64,000 bases of DNA, taken from Pseudomonas moraviensis (lineage in GTDB: Bacteria > Pseudomonadota > Gammaproteobacteria > Pseudomonadales > Pseudomonadaceae). The position numbers were made by a program, and so were the translations under genes. A model generated the notes under the pieces. That model saw nothing but the letters and a program-made list of their open reading frames with translations. It searched no databases and was not told the DNA's origin. Shown here piece after piece: positions 1-8,899 of the stretch (positions are counted from its first letter, which is position 1; each line of letters starts with the position of its first letter). The stretch is taken from NCBI RefSeq assembly GCF_900105805.1, contig NZ_LT629788.1, forward strand, positions 2,294,001-2,358,000, in the 5' to 3' direction.

Positions 1-20
1 GGCCGAAAGCAGATGCCAGG

Positions 21-40
21 TGCCCGCAACAAAGCGGGCA
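21..40 (-). terminator. hairpin after the TonB receptor gene
   Basis: A perfect 7-bp inverted repeat (TGCCCGC / GCGGGCA, 6-nt loop) lies 18 bases beyond the stop codon of the minus-strand receptor gene. No clear U tract follows on that strand, so it may be a weak terminator or a 3' stabilising hairpin. Confidence 0.5.
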
Positions 41-57
41 CCGCATCCTGTACCTGC

Positions 58-2448
58 TTACCAGTTGTAACTCACTTTGGCGGTAATCTCGCGACCCGGG
101 TTGTAGAAGTTCGCTGTGCCGGAACCGACCACATGCTGCTCATCCAGCAGGTTGCTGACGTTCACTGCGAGGTCGGTGCCCTTGGCGATCTTGTAGTTGA
201 AAGCGGCGTCGAACAGCGTGGTGCCGTCGCTTTTGCCGGAGTTGGCTGCATCGAAGTAATACGAGCCGACGTAGCGTGCACCCAAGCCCACGCTGACATC
301 AGTGGCGGGCACATCGTAGTAACTCCAGAGCGAAGCGGAATGCTTGGGCGCGGTGGAGAACTCGTTCCCCTTGAGAGAACTGCCGTCGTACAACGAACCG
401 CGCAGTACCTCGGACTCCATATAGGAATAGCCACCGATCAGGCTGAGGTTTTGCGTCACCTGCGCCTTGGCCTCCAGGTCGAGGCCACGCGCACGCGACT
501 CGCCCACTGTCTGCTGCTCAATGATGCCGCTCGGCAGCACCACGGCGATGGTGACGTTTTCCTGGGTCAGGTCATACACGGCTGCGGAGAACAGTGCGTC
601 CATCCCCATCGGCGCATACTTCACGCCCACTTCGTACTGCCTGCCCGTCTGCGGTGTTACGCCAACCTGCGGCGGCGATACCGATTCCACCATGCTCACG
701 TAGGTGGACACTTCATCGTTGACGATATAGGTCAACGCACCTCGGTAAGAAGTTTCTGAGAAGGTGTCTTTCTCGGTGGATTGCAAGCCTTTGCTGGTCA
801 GGTCCATCGAGTCGTTGCGCACACCACCGGTGACGATGAACCGCTCGTAGAACGACAGGTTCTGCTGCAGGAATACGGCCTTGGTGGTCGCGTCTCGCTT
901 GTTCACGGCGTACGGCGTGATCGAGCGTGAAACGCCGGTAAACACGGGATTGGCGATGTCGATCGGGGTCGTCAGGGCGTAGACCGAGCTCTCCTTGGTG
1001 GTCGAATCGAGATACTCCACGCCCACCAGGCTGCTGCTGTCGATGTTCTCGAAACGGGCATCGTATTGCAGCATCAGATTGCCGTTGAACTGGTCGGCAT
1101 CAGTGTCCGTGCCAAACAGGTATCGATCGACAGTAGTACCGACACGGGCGGCGCTGTCGCTGAGGTACACGTAGCCAAAATCATCGGTCAGCTTGCTGTA
1201 ACGCAGATTGCTGCGCAATACGAAGCCGTTGTCGAAGTCATGGGTGACGTTACCGCTGAGGCTGGTGCGCTCGACATCGTGGAAATTGTAGCTGGGCTCA
1301 CCGTAAAACTTGCTGCGGTCGTATTCCTTGTCCAGCGGATAGCCGCCACTGTTGGGCGAGCTTTCGGTTTTCAGGTAGTCGAGGATCACCGTGGCCGACG
1401 TGTAATCGGTCGGTGCCCAGGTGAGACCCCCCATAAACAACTGGTTGTCGTCCTGTGAGTGATCGTACTCGCGGTCGCTGTTCTGGCCTTTGGCCGTAAA
1501 GCGGCCAGCCAGGGTTTTCTCGTCGTTCAGCGCATCCCCCACATCGATGCCTGTCTCGACATGGTCAAACGAACCGTAGGTCACATAGCCCTGGCCAAAT
1601 TTTTCGAAGCGCGGCTGTTTGGTCACGAAGTTCACCGAACCGCCCGGGTCCGCTGGGCCAAACAGCGTGGAGTTGGCGCCACGCAGAATCTCGATGCGCT
1701 CATAGGCGAATGGATCTTCGCGTACGCCACGCATCGAACTCAGGGTCAAGCCGTCACGGTAGGTGGTGGCCTGGAAGCCGCGGATCTGGAAATAGTCGTT
1801 GCGGTCATCCGTCCCGTAGAAATCACTGACCACGCCGGGCGTGTATTGCAGCGCCTCTTCCGTGGTGCTGACGCTGCGCTGTTGCATTTCCTTGTTGGTA
1901 ACGACTGATACCGATGCCGGTGTATTGAGAATGCTGGTCGCCACTTTGCCGCCGACCCAAAGTTCCTTGGCGACCACCGAGTTGGTGTCGTCGTCGGCAC
2001 TGACCCTGACCTTGGCATTGATGATGAGGGGTGCGAGGCGGTAATCCTCGACATCTGTTGCATCGAGTTCCAGCGGGCCGGCGGTCTTCGCTTGGGGGAC
2101 CAGCAGATAAGCATTCGGGCCTTGCTGTTCGATCTGCAATTCGCTCCCCTGCAGCAACGATGACAGCGCTGTCGAAGTCTCGAGCGTGCCATTCACGCCA
2201 GCAGTGGTGCGGTTCGCAACACTCGCCGCGTCGAAGGAAAGACTGATCCCGGCCTCGCGCGCAAAGCGGTCGAGCGCCGGCGCCAATGGGCCGGCAGCAA
2301 TGTTCCACTGCTTGACCTCATTGCTGTGGTCAGCGCTCGAGGTTTGCGCCAGCGATGGCAATGCGTAGCTGCTCACGATCAAACCGAAAATCGCAGCGTG
2401 CATGGCACGATTCAATGGATGGCGCTGTGAAACCGGGGACGAACTCAT
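58..2448 (-). CDS. TonB-dependent siderophore receptor with STN signalling domain (FecA/FoxA type)
   Basis: Outer-membrane receptor for a ferric siderophore, predicted to import it with TonB-ExbBD energy and to signal through the adjacent FecR/FecI pair. The start at 2448 is preceded by GGAG and begins a signal peptide ending near LPSLAQ. Next comes an STN domain of about 70 residues (from WNIAAGPLAPALDRFAREAG), the hallmark of transducer-type receptors. The plug follows (VSVVTNKEMQQRS, then LRGANSTLFGPADPGGSVNFV), then a 22-strand-type barrel ending in a terminal aromatic residue (VSYNW). At 796 aa it has normal length. An in-frame extension to 2595 would overlap fecR and lacks a signal peptide, so I rejected it. 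The substrate cannot be fixed from sequence; hydroxamates such as ferrichrome or ferrioxamine are possible. Confidence 0.93.
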   Translation of the reverse strand: MSSSPVSQRHPLNRAMHAAIFGLIVSSYALPSLAQTSSADHSNEVKQWNIAAGPLAPALDRFAREAGISLSFDAASVANRTTAGVNGTLETSTALSSLLQGSELQIEQQGPNAYLLVPQAKTAGPLELDATDVEDYRLAPLIINAKVRVSADDDTNSVVAKELWVGGKVATSILNTPASVSVVTNKEMQQRSVSTTEEALQYTPGVVSDFYGTDDRNDYFQIRGFQATTYRDGLTLSSMRGVREDPFAYERIEILRGANSTLFGPADPGGSVNFVTKQPRFEKFGQGYVTYGSFDHVETGIDVGDALNDEKTLAGRFTAKGQNSDREYDHSQDDNQLFMGGLTWAPTDYTSATVILDYLKTESSPNSGGYPLDKEYDRSKFYGEPSYNFHDVERTSLSGNVTHDFDNGFVLRSNLRYSKLTDDFGYVYLSDSAARVGTTVDRYLFGTDTDADQFNGNLMLQYDARFENIDSSSLVGVEYLDSTTKESSVYALTTPIDIANPVFTGVSRSITPYAVNKRDATTKAVFLQQNLSFYERFIVTGGVRNDSMDLTSKGLQSTEKDTFSETSYRGALTYIVNDEVSTYVSMVESVSPPQVGVTPQTGRQYEVGVKYAPMGMDALFSAAVYDLTQENVTIAVVLPSGIIEQQTVGESRARGLDLEAKAQVTQNLSLIGGYSYMESEVLRGSLYDGSSLKGNEFSTAPKHSASLWSYYDVPATDVSVGLGARYVGSYYFDAANSGKSDGTTLFDAAFNYKIAKGTDLAVNVSNLLDEQHVVGSGTANFYNPGREITAKVSYNW

Positions 2449-2516
2449 TTTCTCGCTCCAAGAAAGGACATCGGCAGACTGGCCTGTATTCCGGCCTTCC
2501 TTAAAGGTCGAACGAG

Positions 2517-2535
2517 AATGAGAAACCACCTCATT
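2517..2535 (-). promoter_or_regulatory. inverted repeat in the receptor gene promoter region
   Basis: AATGAG and CTCATT arms separated by 7 nt lie in the 119-bp gap between fecR and the receptor gene. On the minus strand an A-rich stretch (GAAAAATAAT) precedes a CGTT motif around this repeat, loosely like an iron-starvation ECF promoter. The site is suggestive only. Confidence 0.3.
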
Positions 2536-2567
2536 ATTTTTCACGTCATGCAAAAATCCTGATGGCC

Positions 2568-3548
2568 TCAGGTCGCAGCGGACACGGTCACCCAATAACG
2601 GGTTCGGTAATCAACGTGCAAGCGCAGTGATTGCGCGATCAATGCGAGGACCTGATCGTTGTCAGCCAGCTGGAAGGTGCCGGAAACGCGGCGATCAGCG
2701 ACCTCTTCGGCGCAGCGCAATACCCCGGGGCGATAACGCGACAACTCCACGATGAAATCATCGAGGCGCATGTTGCGCGCACTGATCACCCCGTCCCCCC
2801 AGCTCCAAAGATCAAGACCGTTGTCCCTGTACGTTCGGGCGCCACTTGAGGTGAACAGCAGAGGATTGCCCGCCTGGGCGCTGGCGCTCGCAGGGTTTTG
2901 ACTGGAGCCGGGGAAAACCGTGACTGATCCCTGCTGAGCCGCGACCAGCGTGCCATCGTCACGCTCGCGTACCAGAAAGCGCGAACCATGGGCGCGCATG
3001 AGCCCGTCACGGGATTGCACCCACAGCGGTCGCGCTTGAGGCGAGTGTTGATCCGCCCCGACATTCACGATGATTTCCCCACGGCGCAGGATGATCAGGC
3101 GTCGCTGAGCGTCGAATTCGCTGTCGACGGCGCTATCGCTATTGAGCTGGACAAGGCTGCCATCATCGAGCTGGAAGCGTCGTAGCTCGCCGGTGCTGCT
3201 GCGTTGCTGGGCAAGCATGGCCGGTACGGGCGTGTAGTCCCGACCAAGCCAGGCGGCCGCGCCGACCGTCGCCAATACGCCCAGGAGTTTCAGGCTTTCC
3301 CGCCGACGCATTCCATGGTTGCTGCCTTCGAGGGTTTGTCGGGCCAGTTGAGTGGGTACGCCTGCGAACTCATCCCCAAGCGATTCCACACGCTGCCACG
3401 CCAACACATGCTCTGGGCGCTGCTGGAGCCATTGCTCAAAAGCGCGCTGCGTCTGCTCATCGGCTTCATTGAAGCGAAGGCGCACTTGCCATTGGATCGC
3501 TTGGTCGACAATGGCCGGATCCAGCGCCTGCGGCTCACGACTCGACAT
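2568..3548 (-). CDS. FecR-family anti-sigma / sigma regulator
   Basis: Inner-membrane partner of the upstream ECF sigma factor, expected to relay receptor occupancy across the periplasm. The N-terminal cytoplasmic part carries the FecR N-terminal (DUF4880-like) pattern (IQWQVRLRFNEADEQTQRAF, then LAWQRVESLGDEF). A single membrane segment lies near KLLGVLATVGAAAWLG, and the periplasmic FecR core contains RRFQLDDGSLVQLNSDSAV and RRGEIIVNV. The start at 3548 (MSSREPQ) overlaps the end of the sigma gene by 14 bp, indicating translational coupling. The longer ORF reaching 3614 is only the sigma gene read in another frame. The protein is 326 aa, normal for the family. Confidence 0.92.
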   Translation of the reverse strand: MSSREPQALDPAIVDQAIQWQVRLRFNEADEQTQRAFEQWLQQRPEHVLAWQRVESLGDEFAGVPTQLARQTLEGSNHGMRRRESLKLLGVLATVGAAAWLGRDYTPVPAMLAQQRSSTGELRRFQLDDGSLVQLNSDSAVDSEFDAQRRLIILRRGEIIVNVGADQHSPQARPLWVQSRDGLMRAHGSRFLVRERDDGTLVAAQQGSVTVFPGSSQNPASASAQAGNPLLFTSSGARTYRDNGLDLWSWGDGVISARNMRLDDFIVELSRYRPGVLRCAEEVADRRVSGTFQLADNDQVLALIAQSLRLHVDYRTRYWVTVSAAT

Positions 3549-4050
3549 AACGCAAGCGATAGCAATGTTGCAGGGCAGTGGCCAGGTCGCGTTCCACGGT
3601 CGCGCGGGAAACACTCAGCTTTTCGGCGATTTGCGCGCACGTCAGACCGTCGAGGCGGGCAAATAAAAACGCTTGGCGAACTCTCGGTTTGAGCATACCG
3701 AGCATGCGGTCTATGCGCTCGAGCGCATCCAGAATCATCAGCCGGCTTTCTTCCGAGGGAACCTCATGTTGAGGGAGCGACATGACGCTTTCCAGGTAGG
3801 CACGTTCGAGTTCGCGACGCCGATACTGATCAATCATCAGTCCACGGGCGATGCTGCTCAAATAGGCGCGTGGTTCGCGCAAGGGGCTGGATTGACGCGC
3901 CTTGAGCACCCGTACGAAGGTGTCCTGGGCCAGATCTGCTGCATTATCGCGACATCCAGTGCGTCGCATCAGCCAGCCCTGTAACCAGGAATGGTGGGTG
4001 CGATAGAGCAGCCCTAGATCTGCAGTACCTAGTGTTTCGTCGCTACGCAT
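3535..4050 (-). CDS. FecI-type ECF sigma factor
   Basis: Iron-starvation sigma-70 family factor that should direct RNA polymerase to the receptor promoter downstream. Region 2 is visible around WLMRRTGCRDNAADLAQDTF and PRAYLSSIARGLMIDQYRRR. Region 4 is a helix-turn-helix at GLTCAQIAEKLSVSRATVER near the C-terminus. Starting at 4050 gives 171 aa, close to FecI length; a second ATG at 4056 is also possible. The more upstream ORF start would run through the Fur-like site and is unlikely. It is the first gene of a fecI-fecR-receptor set, all on the minus strand. Confidence 0.92.
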   Translation of the reverse strand: MRSDETLGTADLGLLYRTHHSWLQGWLMRRTGCRDNAADLAQDTFVRVLKARQSSPLREPRAYLSSIARGLMIDQYRRRELERAYLESVMSLPQHEVPSEESRLMILDALERIDRMLGMLKPRVRQAFLFARLDGLTCAQIAEKLSVSRATVERDLATALQHCYRLRYVES

Positions 4051-4074
4051 CGGCATCCCGGGACATACATGATT

Positions 4075-4093
4075 GATAATGAATCGCATTCTA
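4075..4093 (-). promoter_or_regulatory. Fur-box-like site upstream of the ECF sigma gene
   Basis: GATAATGAATCGCATTCTA matches the classical 19-bp Fur consensus at 13 positions by my count. It sits 24 bp upstream of the sigma start at 4050, as expected for iron repression of a FecI-type regulator. Confidence 0.6.
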
Positions 4094-4229
4094 CTCATGC
4101 GACAGGTCTCAGGTAAATACGTGGCTTCGTCGAAAGCCCACCATGCTCCCGGCCTTGTCACTCAACCGTCACGCCTGCCCCCTAGGCTCTACCGATCTCT
4201 ACCGTTGACCCACGAGCCCGCACTCCAAC

Positions 4230-5213
4230 ATGCCGCCAATCGCCATCGCATCCCCAACCCGGCAAAACATCATCCTGCGCTCCGACAATCTCACCTCCTC
4301 CGACTTCGGCGCGCTCTTCTCCAGGCTTTTCGGCAATCGTTACGCCGACACTCCACCACCGCCCTCCAACATCATCATCGGCGGGGTCTACGGGCGGCAC
4401 GACGGCGTGAGTTTTCGACGTATGCATTACCACGGCGACTTCAGCGTCACCCTCCCCGATCCGCACAACGAAATCACTTTCGTCATCCCCACCGCCGGCA
4501 AGATCGTTTTCAACCACGCCACCGAGTCCATCGGTATGGCGCACGTCGGCCTGGCGATCGACAAGGCGGATATCCGTTCGATGCGCTTTGTCGATGATCA
4601 CGCGCATCACGGCATTTCGGTCAATCGTCAGCAGCTCACCGAGCGTTTGTCTGCGTTGCTGGAGAAACCGATCGTGCAGAAGATCATGTTTGAGCCGAGC
4701 GTGGATCTGAATACGCCGGCATTCCAGGGCCTCAAGGCGTTGATCGATCTGGCTACGGGCACTGAGTTCGATGCGCTGATCAACAGCGGCACGCTGATGC
4801 CGTCACGTTTGCGCGAGATGTTGATCGATGCGGTGCTGGAGGCGTGGCCGCACAATTTCACCGAGGCATTACGGGGGCCGGCGCCGTGTGTGGCGCCGCG
4901 GCATGTGAAGGTGGCGATGGAGTTTATCCAGGCGCATCCGCAGCAGCTGGTCAGTGGTGTGGACCTGGCGCGGTTGAGCCATGTCAGCCAGCGCGCGTTG
5001 CAGGAAGGCTTTCGGCGTTTTGTCGGGATGTCGATCGTGGCGTATCAGCGTCAAGTGCGTTTGCAGCGCGCTTATGAAGCGTTAGCGCGCGGGCATGCGG
5101 GCTCCGTGACGGAGGTGGCATTGCGCTTTGGCTTCAGCAATGTCGGGCGCTTTTGTCAGTATTTTCAGAGTGCTTACGGCGTAAGCCCGGCGGAGTTGAA
5201 GGCCAGGCGTTGA
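4230..5213 (+). CDS. AraC-family transcriptional regulator
   Basis: DNA-binding activator of 327 aa. The N-terminal 190 residues look like the AraC-binding-like (cupin-type) sensor found in many Pseudomonas regulators (GDFSVTLPDPHNEITFVIPT). The C-terminal 100 residues hold the double helix-turn-helix, ending with the AraC signature VTEVALRFGFSNVGRFCQYF and YGVSPAELKARR. It diverges from the iron-uptake sigma gene. No obvious strong SD is seen before the ATG, and the target is unknown. Confidence 0.85.
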   Translation: MPPIAIASPTRQNIILRSDNLTSSDFGALFSRLFGNRYADTPPPPSNIIIGGVYGRHDGVSFRRMHYHGDFSVTLPDPHNEITFVIPTAGKIVFNHATESIGMAHVGLAIDKADIRSMRFVDDHAHHGISVNRQQLTERLSALLEKPIVQKIMFEPSVDLNTPAFQGLKALIDLATGTEFDALINSGTLMPSRLREMLIDAVLEAWPHNFTEALRGPAPCVAPRHVKVAMEFIQAHPQQLVSGVDLARLSHVSQRALQEGFRRFVGMSIVAYQRQVRLQRAYEALARGHAGSVTEVALRFGFSNVGRFCQYFQSAYGVSPAELKARR

Positions 5214-5379
5214 CCATTCGCTCCGGTGAAAACTGCATTTGATTGAACAGCAGGCATCTCAGGGCGACTAACCCCAGACAGGTCGCTTGGCGGCACAGCC
5301 ATTCAAGCGGCGTTTACCTGGCTGCGGCCGGCGGTGGGCTTCGGTGCCGCGTCGTCGCAGGCTTCGCAAGGGGGTTTCA

Positions 5380-6507
5380 ATGACCGAGGATTTCATCGGC
5401 TTTTTCACGACGCACACCATTTTAGGCATTTCATTGGCGAACTGGGTCTTGGCGTTTCTCGCCGCGACACTCAGTTATCTGCTGACCACCACCGCGATCC
5501 GTTTCGTTTTCCGCAAGGTGCAGGCGCGGGCCAGCGCCGGCAATGGGCATCTGACGTACATGGCCAGTGAAGTGTTGGCGGCGACCAGCACCACGTTGCT
5601 GCTGTTGGCGTCGATCCTGGTCGGCATCGGGTTGCTGGATTTGCCGGAGCGCTGGCTCGGGCGCGTGAGCAGTTTGTGGTTCGTGGTCGCGGCGTTGCAG
5701 GTCGGCCTGTGGACCAACCGCGCGCTGGCGCTGGGGCTGCATCGCTATTTCTCGCGGCACAACGCGACCGGCACCTTTCAGGCGAGCGCGCTGGCGACCC
5801 TGAGTCTTTGGGGCGTCAAGGTGTTGCTGTGGGCGGTGATTCTGCTGGCGATGCTGTCGAACCTGGGCGTCAACATCACTGCGTTTGTCGCCAGCCTTGG
5901 TGTCGGCGGTATCGCCGTGGCGCTGGCGGTGCAGAACATTCTTGGCGACGTTTTTGCCTCGCTGTCGATTGCCGTGGACAAGCCGTTTGAGGTGGGCGAT
6001 TTCATCGTCGTCGGCACGCTGGCCGGTACGGTCGAGCACGTCGGCCTGAAGACCACACGCATCCGCAGTCTCGGCGGTGAGCAGATTGTCATGGCCAACG
6101 CCGACATGATCGGCAGCACCATTCAGAACTACAAACGCTTGCAGGAACGTCGGGTGGTGTTCGAGTTTCGTTTGACTTACGAGTGCACCACCGAACAGAT
6201 TCGCCAGATCACCCAGCGCGTTGAAAGCATCATCAAGAACGAAAAACAGGCGCGCTTCGACCGCTGCCATTTCCGCAGTTTTGGTGAGAGCGCGCTGGAA
6301 TTCGAGACGGTGTACATCGTCCTGGACGCCAGCTACAACGTCTACATGGACGTGCAGCAACGGATCAACCTGGCAATCATGGAAGCGGTCGCCGAGCTGG
6401 ACGCGACGTTCGCCTTCCCGGCGCGCACGGTGCATGTCGCCTCGCTGCCCGAGCCCGCCGCGCAGCCGGCACGCACCCAGCAATCGTCGCGTGCGCAGCA
6501 TGCCTGA
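5380..6507 (+). CDS. MscS-family mechanosensitive ion channel
   Basis: Small-conductance mechanosensitive channel-like membrane protein, presumed to release solutes on hypo-osmotic shock. The start at 5380 (MTEDFIGFF) has an AAGGGGG SD; the in-frame extension back to 5287 is Arg-rich and unlikely. There are about four to five membrane segments, then the conserved pore helix and MscS core (ITAFVASLGVGGIAVALAVQ, then FASLSIAVDKPFEVGDFI), followed by the beta domain (GTVEHVGLKTTRIRSLGGEQ). It is 375 aa, longer than E. coli MscS by N-terminal helices. A REPIN follows it. Confidence 0.9.
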   Translation: MTEDFIGFFTTHTILGISLANWVLAFLAATLSYLLTTTAIRFVFRKVQARASAGNGHLTYMASEVLAATSTTLLLLASILVGIGLLDLPERWLGRVSSLWFVVAALQVGLWTNRALALGLHRYFSRHNATGTFQASALATLSLWGVKVLLWAVILLAMLSNLGVNITAFVASLGVGGIAVALAVQNILGDVFASLSIAVDKPFEVGDFIVVGTLAGTVEHVGLKTTRIRSLGGEQIVMANADMIGSTIQNYKRLQERRVVFEFRLTYECTTEQIRQITQRVESIIKNEKQARFDRCHFRSFGESALEFETVYIVLDASYNVYMDVQQRINLAIMEAVAELDATFAFPARTVHVASLPEPAAQPARTQQSSRAQHA

Positions 6508-6521
6508 GGCGGAAAGTAACC

Positions 6522-6616
6522 TGTGGCGAGGGAGCTTGCTCCCGCTGGACTGCGCAGCAGCCCCGTCTTTTACAGGGCCGCTTCGCGACCCAACGGGAGC
6601 AAGCTCCCTCGCCACA
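6522..6616. repeat. REPIN (GTGGCGAGGGAGC type)
   Basis: Two inverted REP arms, TGTGGCGAGGGAGCTTGCTC... at 6522-6544 and its complement at 6594-6616, flank a spacer of about 50 bp. It lies between the convergent MscS and phosphatase-autotransporter genes. This arm sequence differs from the GTAGGAGTGAGCC family found elsewhere in the window. Confidence 0.85.
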
Positions 6617-6634
6617 GTGATATGTTCGCCGGGG

Positions 6635-8554
6635 TTAGAACGCGTAACTGGCCTTGAGCCCGCCATTAAATCCGTGGCTGTCACCGCCACCGTTGGCGCC
6701 GACTTCAGCGCCCACACTCAGGGCGCCGAGGTTGGCCATCAGATTAACGCCGCCGCTGAATTGATCGCGGTTATCGAACGCCGCGCGCTGCTCGATATCC
6801 AGCCCCAGCAGATGACCTTCGCTGTCGACTTGCTGATCGCCGAGCGCACGTTCATAACCCACGCGAACGCCCGGAACCAACTGCCACGCACCCATCGCTA
6901 CCGGGGCAAATGAAACGTCGAGATTGGCCACCGCGCTACGGCGGCTCTGCTCGATGCCATCGACGTCGAGCGCCAGCTCACTGCCCTTCTCTTTGAAACC
7001 TTGCAAGTCGAGATGACTGACGCGAAAGCCCAGGCTCGGTTCGACAATCACCCCGCTGAGCGGTGCGCGGTAACCCAACGCCAAGGTCGCGCCGGTGAGA
7101 TTGCCGTGGCTGTCGCCCTTGGCTGTGCCGAGGCCACCGCCAAGCTCGCGTTTGCTGTCGTAGTCGACGTAACCGGCGCTGGCGCTGGCGTCGACAAACA
7201 CGCCGCGTTCGAGGCTGATGAGGCCGTAACGCGCCCCGAGGTTGAGGAAGGTGAAATCAGTGTCGGCCTCGCCACCCGCCCCGCCGACGCTGCCCTTGCT
7301 GTAGCCGAAACCGGCCCGCGCGCTGAGTTGTTCGCTGAAGCGCTGGGTAATGCCAAGCATCAGACCCTGGCTGTGTTCGTTACTGCTGTCGGCGTGCGCC
7401 GAGCCGTCGGTGCCGAGGTAACTCGCGAGTGCGCTGCTCCAGAGGCGGTACTGGCCGACCTTCAGATCGCTGCCGCTGGCAAAAGCTGCGGCGGCTTGTT
7501 CGATCATCGCGTTCTGCCGCAAGAGATAGCTGGCCGCATCCGCATGCACCTGACCACCGACTTGCGTTTCGACACCGCCCAAGGTGCCGGCGTCGATCGC
7601 CGATTGCAGGTAATAGTTGTAGGCGCTGTAGGTGCCGGACAGCTCAGAGTTCTGCAACTGCCGCAGCAACTCAGCGCCAGCGGCGGCATTGCCGATCATC
7701 CCGGCCTGCCCCGGCAAGCTGTTGTACTCGACCAGTTTGCCGCGCAGCACATAGATGGTTTCCTGGGACAGACCGAGGCCCTGCTTGAGGTAGTTGTCCA
7801 TGCTGCCGTACTCGGCGGCGACCTGGTCGAGCCCGGCCTGCAAGTAACTGGCCTGCACGCCGAGCAGCGGCTCGTAGACGGCGGCCATGCTCGGCGGCAA
7901 GGCTTTCAGAGTCGCAGCGACACGGGCGGCGGTGTAGTCGTTGGTCGCCAGATAGTTGGCCATGATGGTCGCCTCATCGACACCAGCGATGCTCTGCAGC
8001 ACAGCGGCGGTCCAGCCGGTGCGATCCTTGCCGGCGGTGCAGTGAAACAACTGCGCGGCGTCGACGCTCGCCAGCTCATTGAACAACTGGCCAAACTGCC
8101 CGCGCATGCCGGCATCGCTGACGAACGCACGGTTGGTCTGTTCCATCATCGCCACGGCTTCAGCGGCGCTGCGAAACGAGATGCTGGTGATGTCCGCACC
8201 CGAGGTAGTGCTGCCAATGATGTCGATATTGCGATAGGCCGCCCCCGTGATCATCGTGTCCGGCGTAGCGGCAATTTCGCTGGGCGTGCGCAAGTCGTAG
8301 ATGGCTTTGATGCCCAGACCATTGAGCGTCGCCAGATCCGCCGCCGACGGCGTCAATGCGTTGGAGCGATAGAACACACCGCTGCGCATGGTCCCGTCGT
8401 GGGTCGTGGAATAGGCGGAAGTGATGCCGGCAATGTCGCGAAAGTTGTCGATGCCGGACAAGTGCGGCGTGTCGAGTGCGACAGGCGTGGCCGCATTGGC
8501 AGCGGCGATGGACAGGCTCAGAACGGACAACGAACACAGAAGACGTTGGAACAC
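6635..8554 (-). CDS. secreted tyrosine phosphatase fused to an autotransporter beta-barrel
   Basis: A 639-aa type V secretion protein with an enzymatic passenger. Residues 1-21 form a signal peptide ending at ANA/A. Residues about 28-280 resemble the bacterial tyrosine phosphatase family (Y_phosphatase3): NFRDIAG, YRSNAL, YDLRTPSE (Asp87) and the P-loop HCTAGKDRTG with Cys172 and Arg178. A helical linker (about 280-370) joins a C-terminal autotransporter barrel of about 265 residues (WSSALASYLG, LNLGARYGL, LALGYRAPL) ending in ASYAF. All P-loop residues are present, so activity is plausible, perhaps as a surface or released phosphatase or lipid phosphatase. It stands alone, flanked by REPINs on both sides. 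Confidence 0.88.
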   Translation of the reverse strand: MFQRLLCSLSVLSLSIAAANAATPVALDTPHLSGIDNFRDIAGITSAYSTTHDGTMRSGVFYRSNALTPSAADLATLNGLGIKAIYDLRTPSEIAATPDTMITGAAYRNIDIIGSTTSGADITSISFRSAAEAVAMMEQTNRAFVSDAGMRGQFGQLFNELASVDAAQLFHCTAGKDRTGWTAAVLQSIAGVDEATIMANYLATNDYTAARVAATLKALPPSMAAVYEPLLGVQASYLQAGLDQVAAEYGSMDNYLKQGLGLSQETIYVLRGKLVEYNSLPGQAGMIGNAAAGAELLRQLQNSELSGTYSAYNYYLQSAIDAGTLGGVETQVGGQVHADAASYLLRQNAMIEQAAAAFASGSDLKVGQYRLWSSALASYLGTDGSAHADSSNEHSQGLMLGITQRFSEQLSARAGFGYSKGSVGGAGGEADTDFTFLNLGARYGLISLERGVFVDASASAGYVDYDSKRELGGGLGTAKGDSHGNLTGATLALGYRAPLSGVIVEPSLGFRVSHLDLQGFKEKGSELALDVDGIEQSRRSAVANLDVSFAPVAMGAWQLVPGVRVGYERALGDQQVDSEGHLLGLDIEQRAAFDNRDQFSGGVNLMANLGALSVGAEVGANGGGDSHGFNGGLKASYAF

Positions 8555-8700
8555 AGTGCAGCCTCATGAAATCAGGGTTGGGCTGGTCACTATGGGCAGG
8601 CGAGTGAGAGGCAATATGACAGTTTCGGGCGGCCACGAAATGCCTGCGCGAATGGGCCGTGGGGTGCGTGATCTGTCCAAAAATCTCGAATCCGGCACAA

Positions 8701-8801
8701 ATCCCCTGTAGGAGTGAGCCTGCTCGCGAAAGCGGTGGTTCAGGTTAATTGATGGTGATTGAAACACCGCTATCGCGAGCAGGCTCACTCCTACAGGGGA
8801 T
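8701..8801. repeat. REPIN (GTAGGAGTGAGCC type)
   Basis: Long inverted arms (ATCCCCTGTAGGAGTGAGCC... at 8701-8729, complement 8773-8801) flank about 43 bp. It sits in the 345-bp gap between the divergent phosphatase-autotransporter and methyltransferase genes; apart from promoters I see nothing else in the gap. Confidence 0.9.
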
Positions 8802-8899
8802 CTGGTGTGTCAGGAAAGTATCCGGTTTTTCTACTTGTCGCGCGCAGCGACAACCCCTTATAAGACTGCCATCACTTCCGAGAACAAGAGACCGCCCCC

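Noticed and set aside
2449..2595. N-terminal extension of the TonB receptor
   Set aside because: It would overlap fecR and place the signal peptide 50 residues in; the SD and signal peptide agree with the start at 2448.
5431..6717. 428-aa open frame antisense to the MscS gene
   Set aside because: Composition is His/Arg/Gln-rich and it has no recognisable domain; MscS motifs on the plus strand decide the matter.
7001..8569. 522-aa open frame antisense to the phosphatase-autotransporter
   Set aside because: Low-complexity Ala/Arg/Gly-rich translation without motifs, while the minus-strand protein has signal peptide, P-loop and barrel.
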